Shown piece after piece: positions 45,470 to 53,363 of a stretch of DNA of 64,000 bases. This DNA is from Nocardioides humi. GTDB lineage: Bacteria; Actinomycetota; Actinomycetes; Propionibacteriales; Nocardioidaceae. A program made the position numbers and the translations under genes. The notes below the pieces were generated by a model that made no database searches, was not told where the DNA came from, and was given only the letters and a program-made list of their open reading frames with translations. Location of the stretch: positions 3,472,001 to 3,536,000 of the forward strand of contig NZ_CP041146.1 of assembly GCF_006494775.1 (NCBI RefSeq), written 5' to 3'. Positions within the stretch are counted from its first letter, which is position 1. Each line of letters opens with the position of its first letter.

Positions 45470-46387
45470 TCACACGGGCTCGAGGATGCCCTGGATCCGC
45501 TGGGTCGCCAGCTCGATCATCAGCCGGGCGGCCGGCGACAGCGTCGCGCCCGCCCGGTGCACGATCGCCATCGTGTCGTAGACGCGCGGCCGCAGGGACA
45601 CCCAGCCGGCGTCCGGCGCGAGCCGGGGCAGCAGCTGCAGGGCGGCGCCCTTGTTGGTGATCGTGTCGGCCAGGCCGCGGCCGACCAGCTCGATCGCGGT
45701 CTCGACGTCCTCGACCTCGATCCGGGTGCCGGGGTTGTAGCCCGCCTCGTGCAGCATCCGGCGCAGCACGATCCGCGCCGAGTCGGAGTCGCGATAGGTG
45801 CTCTCGGGCATGACCAGCGACGCCTCGGCGATGCGCTTCGCCGTCACCGGCGACGTCAGGCGGCCGGGGTCGGCGGAGACGTAGACGAGCTCGTCGCGGG
45901 CGATCGGCGTGATCGACATGCCCTCGCTCGACAGGCCGGCGACGGCGATCATCGCCGCCTCGAGCCGCCCGCGGCGCAGGTTCTCCTGCACGTCCATCGA
46001 GTGCCGGCCGACGAGCTCGACCCGCACGCCCGGGTAGCGCTCCAGTACGTCGGCGACCAACCCCGCGCCGCCGTACAGCCGCGCGACCCCGAACATCCCG
46101 AACCGGATCGTGCCGGTCTCGAGCGACCGGATGCTGGCGACCGCCCGCTGCGCCTCGTCGGCTGCCGCGAGGACCTTCTCCGCGTGCGGACGGAAGGTGT
46201 CGGCGACGGTCGTGGGTACGACGCCCCGGCCGACCCGCCGGAACAGCTGCGCGCCGAGCGACTTCTCCAGGCCGCGGACCTGCTCCGACACCGACGGCTG
46301 CGCGTACCCCAGCTCCTCCGCCGCCCGGGTCAGCGACCGGTGCTCGTAGGTCGCGAGGAAGCAGGTCAGCTGGTGCAGCGACAGCAT
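45470..46387 (-). CDS. LysR-type transcriptional regulator
   Basis: A 305-residue LTTR: N-terminal helix-turn-helix (about 1-60, LTRAAEELGYAQPSVSEQVRGLE) and a periplasmic-binding-like effector domain (about 88-300). It is convergent with the hydrolase gene and divergent from a small Cys-containing protein gene 139 bp away. No obvious metabolic target is adjacent, and the effector is unknown. Confidence 0.88.
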   Translation of the reverse strand: MLSLHQLTCFLATYEHRSLTRAAEELGYAQPSVSEQVRGLEKSLGAQLFRRVGRGVVPTTVADTFRPHAEKVLAAADEAQRAVASIRSLETGTIRFGMFGVARLYGGAGLVADVLERYPGVRVELVGRHSMDVQENLRRGRLEAAMIAVAGLSSEGMSITPIARDELVYVSADPGRLTSPVTAKRIAEASLVMPESTYRDSDSARIVLRRMLHEAGYNPGTRIEVEDVETAIELVGRGLADTITNKGAALQLLPRLAPDAGWVSLRPRVYDTMAIVHRAGATLSPAARLMIELATQRIQGILEPV

Positions 46388-46525
46388 CGCGGGCCTCCGT
46401 CGTACTCATAGGGCATTCCTAGAGGTCAAACTGGAAAGAGAGGCTACCCCTTGGAAAGACGCTGACGCAGGATGGAGGCAGTCCGAGGTCCCCCGAAGGG
46501 ATCGGACGGTCGAAGGAGGCCCGCC

Positions 46526-46723
46526 ATGTTCGCCCACACCTGCTCCGCCTGCCACCGCCGCGAGCTCATCTTCCCCAGCCAGGTCACGGGCATGGAGACG
46601 ACCGCGCACGGCATCGTCGTCCACTTCACCTGCTGGTGCGACGCCGAGCAGGAGATGGTCACCGGCATCAACGCCCCCGCCGCCCCCGCCGCTCCCACCG
46701 CTGCCCCCGCTGCCGCCGCCTGA
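46526..46723 (+). CDS. Small Cys-rich, probably zinc-binding protein
   Basis: A 65-residue protein with CSAC (about 6-9) and CWC (about 36-38) that could form a zinc knuckle, then an Ala/Pro tail. AAGGAGG (46513-46519) lies 6 bp before ATG 46526, supporting expression. No family is recognised. It precedes the tRNA gene. Confidence 0.65.
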   Translation: MFAHTCSACHRRELIFPSQVTGMETTAHGIVVHFTCWCDAEQEMVTGINAPAAPAAPTAAPAAAA

Positions 46724-46798
46724 CCCCTCCGGGCCGATTCGCTCGCGGCTGACCGCGGTCGGTATGCTTCCGCGGTCACCGGTCACGACCGGCGGCGC

Positions 46799-46874
46799 GC
46801 CGCCTTAGCTCAGTCGGTAGAGCGAGTCACTCGTAATGACTAGGTCGTCGGTTCGATTCCGACAGGCGGCTCCA
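46799..46874 (+). tRNA. tRNA-Thr (anticodon CGT)
   Basis: A full cloverleaf: the 7-bp acceptor stem GCCGCCT pairs with AGGCGGC, D-arm TAGCTCAG, anticodon stem AGTCA/TGACT with loop CTCGTAA (CGT), T-arm GTCGG/CCGAC with loop TTCGATT, discriminator T and encoded CCA. A TATGCT hexamer (46763-46768) may be its -10 box. Confidence 0.95.
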
Positions 46875-46898
46875 TTGTGATGTCTCAGGACATCAGCG

Positions 46899-46930
46899 AC
46901 AACGGACCTACGGAAACGTAGGTCCGTTGT
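46899..46930. terminator. 14-bp perfect stem with GAAA tetraloop after tRNA-Thr
   Basis: Arms ACAACGGACCTACG and CGTAGGTCCGTTGT enclose GAAA. The stem overlaps the end of the transposase remnant and is followed on the plus strand by TGGTTTT, so it may terminate tRNA transcription. Confidence 0.65.
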
Positions 46931-47889
46931 TGGTTTTCCGGGGTGCTGGTCCCGGTGGTCGCCCGGTGCCCTGGTAGTCCTTGGCCGGGTCGAGGACGAG
47001 CTCGCGGAGGATCTCGCCGGTGGCGGCGTCGACGATCGTGATGTCGAGGTCGTGGACGAGCATCCGGACGTAGGTTCCGGCGTAGGTTCGCCCGACACCG
47101 ATGTGGTGCAGCCGGCCGTTGTGGCGCAGGGTCACGGTTCCGACGTGGTCGATCTTGTCGGTACGGACCCGGTCGTGGGCGTCGGCGGAGCGGTCCGTGG
47201 ACGGGACGGCCTTGGGTCGGGCGGTGTAGGCGGTGGCCGGGGTTGTGCTGTGGGGCCGTTGTCGGTGAGCACCGACGCCGGATACCCGTGCTGTTCGGTG
47301 GTCTCGGGTGGTCTCGCCGAACGCGGTGAGCACGATCGGGCCGGTCACCCGGAGGTGGGCGCTGACGTGCAGCGCGTAGCGTGAGTGGTCGTCGAGCCAG
47401 GTCGGGATCTCCACATCCATGCCGGGGCTGTCTCCGGGGCTGGTGAGTCTGTAGTGGGCGAAGTCGGACTGCCAGGTCTCGTTGGGCTGCTCGGCCTCGA
47501 ACCGGATGTAGGAGTTCTTCGGACGCTTCGAGGGGCCTGGGATGACCTTGCCGTTGCGGACCAGGATCCGGTGGACGGTGGCCCGCGGCGGCCGGATCTG
47601 GTGATGATGGAGCAGGTGCCAGCCGATGGTGTCTGCGCCCGCGTCGTGCCCTTGTTCAACCAGTTCCTTGCGCAGCCGTAGCGCCAGTTCGACGGTCGCT
47701 CGCGGGCGAGGTGGCCTTCGGCGAGGAGCGCGGGCGAGGAGCTCGCGGCTCGAACGCAGCCTCGCCCTCTTTGCGGCAGCGGGCCATGAGCCGGCTGATC
47801 CAGCCCTGGGAGACATGGTAGGTGCGGGCTACCTCGCTCTGCGAGGCGCCGGCGAGGGCGGCAGTGATGACAAGACGACGCTTCGACAC
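46908..47889 (-). pseudogene. IS481-family transposase, frameshifted and internally deleted
   Basis: The start (from 47889) reads as an IS481-type helix-turn-helix (ASQSEVARTYHVSQGWISRL). A tandem TCGC duplication at 47696-47703 shifts the frame within SPATVEL. The integrase region follows (ETWQSDFAHYRL, then TWLDDHSRYALHVSAH, with the first Asp residues). A second shift precedes HGYPASVLTDNG, which sits in a different frame, and the text then jumps to the family C-terminus (TGTVTLRHNGRLHHIGVG-like), so the middle of the DDE domain, including the final Glu, is missing. It cannot be active. Confidence 0.8.
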
Positions 47890-48230
47890 CGATCAGCGTC
47901 GAGCCGCAGGCCCGTCACGGCGCCGCGCCATGCCGATGACCCGACACATCCCATTCCGATGTCGTTGCGACACCCCATTCCGATGTCCGGAGCCAGGACA
48001 CGACAGGCGGTGACAGGCGGTGACAGGCGGTGACAGGCGGTGACAGGCGGTGACAGGCGGTGACAGGCGGTGACAGGCGGTGACTGAGGCGAAGTGACGC
48101 AGCATGCCTTCCGCTGCTCGGCCAGAGGCAGGCACCGCCTTTCGCAATGCTTGTTGACTAGCAAGTTATTCTGTCTGCGACGGGGCCACCGACTCCGTGC
48201 ATGAGCGCCGTAAGGCTGGGAGGGGATCGC
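47890..48230. other. 341-bp non-coding stretch at the island border
   Basis: It includes the subterminal repeats of the IS remnant, a 10-bp tandem repeat and the promoter region of the alcohol dehydrogenase. Near the latter are TTGACT (48154-48159) and a CTTG-N8-CAAG dyad (48150-48165). Short ORFs across the repeats are artefacts of the repetition. Confidence 0.5.
48001..48084. repeat. Eight tandem copies of a 10-bp repeat
   Basis: TGACAGGCGG occurs seven times in a row (48011-48080), preceded by one variant CGACAGGCGG (48001-48010) and followed by a partial TGAC. There are no spacers, so this is a VNTR-type repeat and not CRISPR. Confidence 0.95.
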
Positions 48231-49357
48231 GTGCTGACTCAAGGGGCACTGCTGTGGGGACCGGGCGAGGAGTGGTCCGTTGAGGAGATCCGCCTGAGTG
48301 ACCCCGTCGATCACGAGGTGACGGTGCGGATCGCCGCTTGCGGGCTGTGTCATTCCGAGGAGCACTTCGTCACCGGGGACCTGCCGGTCCCCCACTGGCC
48401 GATCCTCGGTGGGCATGAGGGTTCTGGCGAGATCGTGGATGTGGGTCCGGGGGTGCGGCGCTTCAGCGTGGGGGACCGGGTGATCCTGTCGGCCATCCCC
48501 AGCTGTGGTCAGTGTCGGCCCTGTCTGCTGGGCTACGGCGCGATCTGCGACGAAGGCTACCGAGCTGTGAGTGGCGAGGCGCTCGCTGACAACCGGCGAC
48601 GTACGTCGGCGCGGGGCGAGGAGGTCGCCCCGTTCTGCAACCTGGGCGCCTTCGCGCCCTATGTCACCGTGCACGAGCACTCTCTGGTCAAGCTCGAGAA
48701 GGACGTGCCGCTGGAGCTGGCGGCCCTGCTCGGCTGCGGCGTGACGACCGGGTGGGGGCGGCCGTCAACGTCGCCGAGGTCCGGGCGGGCGAGACCGTCG
48801 TCGTGCTGGGACTGGGCGGCGTGGGGGCGGCCGCCGTGCTCGGTGCCGTAGGAGCCGGAGCCGAGCGCGTGATCGTGGTCGATCCCGTGGCGAGCAAGCG
48901 GGAATTGGCCCTCGGGCTGGGCGCCACGCACTTCTTCGTCAACGCGCAGACCGCGACCGAGGCGGTCCGCGAGGAGACATGGGGTGTGATGGCGGAGAAG
49001 GTGATCATCACCGTCGGTCGGATGGAGGGCGCACTGCTTCAGGTGGCGCTCGAGATGACGTCCAAGCTCGGAGTCGTCGTACCCGTGTCCTCCGGGGACG
49101 TGACCGAGGTCGACGCCAAGCTCAACGTCACCCAGCTGCGGGGCTATCTGCGCTCGGTGAAGGGCGTGTTGCTCGGCGGTGGGAGTCCCAAGCGGACCAT
49201 CGCGCGCCTGGTGGACCTGTATGCCGCCGGACAGCTGCCGCTGGAGAGACTCGTGACGGCGCGCTACCCGCTGGCCGACATCAACCGCGGGTACGACGAC
49301 ATGCGTGCCGGGCGCAACCTGCGTGGGCTGCTGGTCTTCGACGGTGCGGACCGCTGA
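48231..49357 (+). pseudogene. Zinc-dependent alcohol dehydrogenase (MDR family) with a frameshift
   Basis: The N-terminal half (GTG 48231, GGAGGGG 6 bp upstream) has zinc ligand motifs CGLCHSEEH and GGHEGSGEIV, and the structural zinc cysteines CGQCRPC...C. It stops making sense after GCGVTTGW. The other frame resumes at GAAVNVAEVRAGETVVVLGLGGVG with the NAD-binding domain and runs to 49357. One extra G in the run 48754-48758 restores a protein of about 375 residues of the NDMA-type alcohol dehydrogenase group. It is probably a sequence error. It starts the accessory catabolic region. Confidence 0.78.
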
Positions 49358-49358
49358 C

Positions 49359-50864
49359 GTGGGCGGCCCGCTCACGCTGCCCCGCCGTGCCGACGTGGTC
49401 GTGGTCGGTGCTGGCAACGCTGCGCTGTGCAGCGCTATCACCGCGGTCGAGGCCGGCGCGTCGGTGGTCGTCCTCGAGAAGGCGCCGCGCGACGCCCGAG
49501 GCGGGAACGGCGCCTTCACCGGCGGCTTCCTGCGCTTCGCGTTCGACGGGATCGAGGACCTGCGCTCGGTGGTGGACCTCACTGCCGAGGAGGAGCGCCT
49601 GCTGGAGGTCGGACGCTATTCGCCCGAAGACTTCTTCCTCGATGTCGCGGAGCTGTGCGACTACCGGTCCGAGCCGGATCTGGTCGACCTCCTGGTCTCG
49701 GCCAGTCTGGAGAGCGTCCGCTGGCTGCGCACGCAGGGGGTGCACTTCCTGCCGACCCTGGGACTGCATGCGCCGGACCCGGCCGGCGTGGTGCGGATGC
49801 GTGGCGTCCACCCCGCGGTCGAGGTGTCCGGTGGTGGTGCCGGGCTGCTCGGTGCGCTGTTCCGGCGGGCCGAGTCCATCGGCTTGCCGATCCACTACGC
49901 CACCGCCGCGACCCGGCTGGTGACGGACGACGCCGGCCGCGTCACGGCGGTGACGGTCCGTGAGGGTCGGGTGGCGCGCACGATCGAGGCCGGCGCGGTC
50001 GTGCTGGCCTGCGGTGGCTTCGAGTCCGACCCGGAGCTGCGAGCGCGCTACCTCGGGACGAGCTGGGACCTGGCCAGAGTGCGCGGCGCGGCCGGCAACA
50101 CCGGTGACGGGATCCGGATGGCCCGCGACGTCGGTGCCCAGGCGGCCGGCCACTGGAGCGGTTGTCACGCGGCGCCGCTGGACCTCAACGCCCCGCTGTA
50201 CGGCGACCGCGATCTGAGCGATGCCTTCGTCCGCCGCTCCTACCACCTCGGGGTCCTCGTGAACCGTGACGGCGAGCGGTTCCTGGACGAGGGTGCCGAC
50301 CTCGAGGCGCGCACGTACTCGTGGGTCGGCCAACGGATCATCGAGCAGCCGGGGCAGGTCGCCTTCCAGGTCTTCGACGCCAGGGCCGCGGCGTTGTTGC
50401 GTCCCGAGTACGCACTTCGACAGGCCACCAGGCTGGTGGCCGACACCGTCGCCGAGCTCGCGGCCAAGGCCGGCGTGAACGCGGCGGCGCTCGAGCGCAC
50501 CGTGGACGGATTCAACGCGGGGACCAGCGGCGCTGCCGTGGACCCGCGCACCATCGACGGGGTCGCCACGACCGCGGTGAGCCCGCCCAAGTCGAACTGG
50601 GCGGCGTCGATCGTGCAGCCGCCGTTCGTCGCCTACCCCGTCACGGCTGGCATCACGTTCACCTTCGGTGGCGTGCGGGTGGACGCCGACGCGCAGGTCG
50701 TGGCTGAGGACGGCGAGCCGATCGGCAATCTGTGCGCCGCGGGCGAGATGGTGGGAGGCCTCTTCTTCGGCAACTACCCCACGGGGTGCGGGATCATGGC
50801 CGGCACCGTCTTCGGTCGTACTGCCGGTCGGACCGCGGCGGCACTGGCCGCGTCGGCCACGTGA
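49359..50864 (+). CDS. FAD-dependent fumarate-reductase-like dehydrogenase (TcuA-like)
   Basis: A 501-residue flavoprotein of the succinate dehydrogenase/fumarate reductase family. The FAD motif is VVVGAGNAALCSAI with EK at the end of strand 2; GGNGAFTGG and C-terminal GNYPTGCGIMAG are family hallmarks. The overall pattern is close to tricarballylate dehydrogenase TcuA, but the assignment is tentative. GTG 49359 begins 1 bp after the alcohol dehydrogenase stop, so the two form an operon. It is convergent with the lyase gene. Confidence 0.78.
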   Translation: MGGPLTLPRRADVVVVGAGNAALCSAITAVEAGASVVVLEKAPRDARGGNGAFTGGFLRFAFDGIEDLRSVVDLTAEEERLLEVGRYSPEDFFLDVAELCDYRSEPDLVDLLVSASLESVRWLRTQGVHFLPTLGLHAPDPAGVVRMRGVHPAVEVSGGGAGLLGALFRRAESIGLPIHYATAATRLVTDDAGRVTAVTVREGRVARTIEAGAVVLACGGFESDPELRARYLGTSWDLARVRGAAGNTGDGIRMARDVGAQAAGHWSGCHAAPLDLNAPLYGDRDLSDAFVRRSYHLGVLVNRDGERFLDEGADLEARTYSWVGQRIIEQPGQVAFQVFDARAAALLRPEYALRQATRLVADTVAELAAKAGVNAAALERTVDGFNAGTSGAAVDPRTIDGVATTAVSPPKSNWAASIVQPPFVAYPVTAGITFTFGGVRVDADAQVVAEDGEPIGNLCAAGEMVGGLFFGNYPTGCGIMAGTVFGRTAGRTAAALAASAT

Positions 50865-50876
50865 CCCGGCCCGGCC

Positions 50877-51770
50877 TCAGCTGTCGAGCTTGAAGTCGTG
50901 AACCGAGTTGTCGAACCGCCTCCACACGTCGTACCCGAGGACCTCGTAGAGCCGGGCCCGCGTCTGCATATGGGGCACGACGCTCTCCAACGTGCCCTCG
51001 GCGTGGAGCAGGTCGAGGGCGACCTCGGCGACGCCCATCGCGAGCCTGAGGAGCGAGACCGGGTAGATCGCCAGGTCGACGCCGACGCTGCGCAGCTCCG
51101 CGGCTGTGAACAGCCGGTTCTTCCCGAACTCCGTGACGTTCGCGAGAATCGGCACGTCGACCGCGGCCCGCACCGCGCCGTACTCCTCGAGCGAGACCAG
51201 CGCCTCGGGGAAGATCACGTCGGCGCCGGCGTCGACCAGCGCCTTGGCGCGCTCGGTCGCCGCGCTCGCTCCCTCGAGCGCGCGCACGTCGGTCCGGGCG
51301 ACGATCACGGTCGCGGGATCCTGTCGCGCGTTCACGCACGCCGCGACCCGGCGCACGGCCGTGTCGAGGTCGACGACCTGCTTGCCGTCGAGGTGGCCGC
51401 ACCGCTTGGGGTTGACCTGGTCCTCGACGTGGAACGCCGCGACCCCGGCCTCCTCCAGCAGCTGCACGGTGCGGCCGAGGTTGACCACCTCGCCGAATCC
51501 GGTGTCGGCGTCGACCAGGACCGGCAGGTCGGTGATCCGCACGACCTCGCGCGCTCGTGACGTCACCTCGGTGAGCGTCGTCAGCCCGATGTCGGGAAGT
51601 CCCAGCTCGGCGCTCATCACCGCTCCTGAGACGTAGACCCCGTCGAAGCCCTTGGCCTGGATGAGACGCGCGCTCAGAGGGTTGAATGCTCCGGGCAGCA
51701 TGAGCAGCCGGTCTTCGGTGAGCGCCTCGCGGAGCCGGCGGCGGGTTCGGTGAGCACGACTCTCGCTCAC
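50877..51770 (-). CDS. Isocitrate lyase/PEP mutase superfamily protein, methylisocitrate-lyase-like
   Basis: A 297-residue TIM-barrel enzyme. Substrate/metal motifs include DADTGFG, EDQVNPKRCGH (catalytic Cys in KRCGH marks the lyase branch) and VIVARTDV. It would cleave a C-C bond in a 2-hydroxy-dicarboxylate-type compound to pyruvate or succinate-like products; PrpB and 2,3-dimethylmalate lyase are the closest roles. GTG 51770 begins 5 bp after the MBL gene stop, so the two genes form an operon. No prpC or prpD is present. Confidence 0.8.
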   Translation of the reverse strand: MSESRAHRTRRRLREALTEDRLLMLPGAFNPLSARLIQAKGFDGVYVSGAVMSAELGLPDIGLTTLTEVTSRAREVVRITDLPVLVDADTGFGEVVNLGRTVQLLEEAGVAAFHVEDQVNPKRCGHLDGKQVVDLDTAVRRVAACVNARQDPATVIVARTDVRALEGASAATERAKALVDAGADVIFPEALVSLEEYGAVRAAVDVPILANVTEFGKNRLFTAAELRSVGVDLAIYPVSLLRLAMGVAEVALDLLHAEGTLESVVPHMQTRARLYEVLGYDVWRRFDNSVHDFKLDS

Positions 51771-51775
51771 CGGTG

Positions 51776-52414
51776 TCAGAGCTCCGTCGACGCGCCGTGC
51801 TCGAGGACGCGGAAGACCGTCGACGCGGGCTTGAGACTCTCGAGGTAGGCGTGGAACAGGCCCGGTCGTGAGGTGACCGCCTCGTGGATCGGAAAGGCCG
51901 TCGCCGGCGCGACAGCACGCAGGTAGTCGACGGTATCGCTCAGTTTCTGCCACGGGCCGGAGATGGGCAGGGCGAGCAGCTCGACCTCCAGGTTCGGCGG
52001 GGTGAGCTCGTCGCCGGGGTGCAGCAGTCCGAAGTCGTGGAAGTAGAACCCGACGTTCGGGATCCGCGGGACGTCGGCGTGGATCAGGGCATGGGTCCCG
52101 CCCACGACCTGCACGTCGAGGCCGGACACATCGAACCGGTCCCCGGGTGCCACGACGTGGGCGCGCCCCGACACGGCGTCCGGCAGCTGGCCTGCGGTGG
52201 CCGCTTCGACGACGAAGGTGACAGCGGGGTTGCGGTCGAGGAGGGGCGCGAGCGCCTCGGTGTCGAGGTGGTCGAAGTGCTGGTGGGTGACGAGCACCGC
52301 GTCGAGCTCGGTGAGCTCCGTGTAGCCGGTGGAGAAGGTGCCGGGGTCGAGCAGCACTCGGGCGCCACCGCTCTCCACGAGGATGCAGGCGTGGCCGAAG
52401 TGGGTGATCTTCAC
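51776..52414 (-). CDS. MBL-fold metal-dependent hydrolase (UlaG-like)
   Basis: A 212-residue metallo-beta-lactamase-fold protein with FGHAC and the metal motif THQHFDHLD (about 42-50). Such small enzymes act on lactones or esters, but the substrate is unknown. It is divergent from the SDR gene and co-directional with the lyase. Confidence 0.82.
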   Translation of the reverse strand: MKITHFGHACILVESGGARVLLDPGTFSTGYTELTELDAVLVTHQHFDHLDTEALAPLLDRNPAVTFVVEAATAGQLPDAVSGRAHVVAPGDRFDVSGLDVQVVGGTHALIHADVPRIPNVGFYFHDFGLLHPGDELTPPNLEVELLALPISGPWQKLSDTVDYLRAVAPATAFPIHEAVTSRPGLFHAYLESLKPASTVFRVLEHGASTEL

Positions 52415-52466
52415 GATCGAGCCTCTCTCGATTCTTGATCAGGCAGTCGCGATATGTGCGACCAGG

Positions 52467-52520
52467 TTGCGTCATACGCGTCTCTGTTTCTATAGTCGTC
52501 TACCCGACCTGTCAACCGGT
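52467..52520 (+). promoter_or_regulatory. Promoter and dyad operator of the SDR-ThDP-PrpF operon
   Basis: TTGCGT (52467-52472) and TATAGT (52491-52496), 18-bp spacing, are followed after 10 bp by ACCTG-TCAA-CCGGT (52507-52520), a degenerate copy of the shared dyad. It lies inside a longer ACCCGACC-N8-GGTCGGGT repeat (52502-52525). Confidence 0.6.
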
Positions 52521-52537
52521 CGGGTTAAGGGCGAAGG

Positions 52538-53311
52538 ATGCCGATGGGCGCAGGAGGATCCCGCGACGGCGGGCGGACGGTGATCGTGACGGGCGCGAGC
52601 CAGGGGCTCGGCCGCACCATCGCCTGCGCCTTGGCCCCTACCTCGCGGGCGCTCCTGGTGGTCGACCGGCTCGACGAGCCGCTCCAGCTGCTCGCCGCGC
52701 AGCTCCGCAGAGCGGGGCACCAGGTCGCCGCGTGCGTGGCAGACCTGACCGAGGACGGCAGCGCCGGGCGGGTCGTGGCCGTGGCGGACGTCGAGCTCGG
52801 TGGCGCCGACGCGTTGGTGAACAACGCCGGCCTCGTCGAGTACGCCGCGTTCTTCGACACCTCGCCGGAGCTGCTGCGCCGCCTGCTTCGCGTCGACGTC
52901 GAGTCAGTCTTCCTCCTCACCCAGGCGTTCGCGGCGTCGGTGCGCGATCGAGGAGAGTCCGGGGCGGTGGTGAATCTGGGGACCAGTCACGCGCTCGCCG
53001 GTGTCGCCGGGACCTCGGCGTACGCAGCGGCGAAGGGCGCGGTGCACGCTCTGACCCGCGCACTCGCCGTCGAGCTCGCCGGAATCGGCATCAGGGTGAA
53101 CACTTTGGCGCTCGGAACCACGCTCACCGAGCGCGTTCGTACCGAGCTCCCGCCCGCACTGCTCGAACAACGGCTTCGACAGATCCCATTGCACCGCGGT
53201 GCCGATCCCGCGGAGGCGGCCCGCGCCGTGTCGTTCCTGCTGGACGCGGAGTTCGCGACCGGCACCGAGCTCGTCCTCGACGGCGGCTTCACCGTCTACG
53301 GAGACGGCTGA
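52538..53311 (+). CDS. Short-chain dehydrogenase/reductase
   Basis: A 257-residue SDR. TGASQGLG (about 18-25), NNAG, Ser in LGTSHA, and YAAAK (catalytic Tyr and Lys) are present, and VLDGGF ends the protein. NAD(P) use and substrate are not readable. It begins an operon with the ThDP enzyme and the PrpF-like isomerase. ATG 52538 has a possible alternative at 52544. Confidence 0.84.
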   Translation: MPMGAGGSRDGGRTVIVTGASQGLGRTIACALAPTSRALLVVDRLDEPLQLLAAQLRRAGHQVAACVADLTEDGSAGRVVAVADVELGGADALVNNAGLVEYAAFFDTSPELLRRLLRVDVESVFLLTQAFAASVRDRGESGAVVNLGTSHALAGVAGTSAYAAAKGAVHALTRALAVELAGIGIRVNTLALGTTLTERVRTELPPALLEQRLRQIPLHRGADPAEAARAVSFLLDAEFATGTELVLDGGFTVYGDG

Positions 53312-53363
53312 CCCCCGCGCCCCGCGATCCAACGACCGCCGAAGACAAGAGAGACGACCACCG

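Larger units (their letters stand above)
46875..47990 (-). mobile_element. Decayed IS481-type insertion element next to tRNA-Thr
   Basis: It contains a disabled transposase gene. At the tRNA side lies GATGTC-TCAG-GACATC (46880-46895), and at the far side CCCATTCCGATGTC occurs twice (47950-47963 and 47974-47987). These look like end or transposase-binding sequences, but I cannot define the exact ends. Confidence 0.6.

Noticed and set aside
48001..48084. CRISPR array
   Set aside because: Units are 10 bp, contiguous and without spacers, and no cas gene is present.
47829..48680. Minus-strand frames with repeated VTACHRLSPP
   Set aside because: The repeated peptide is the translation of the 10-bp tandem repeat; there is no ribosome site and the frame covers the alcohol dehydrogenase gene in antisense.
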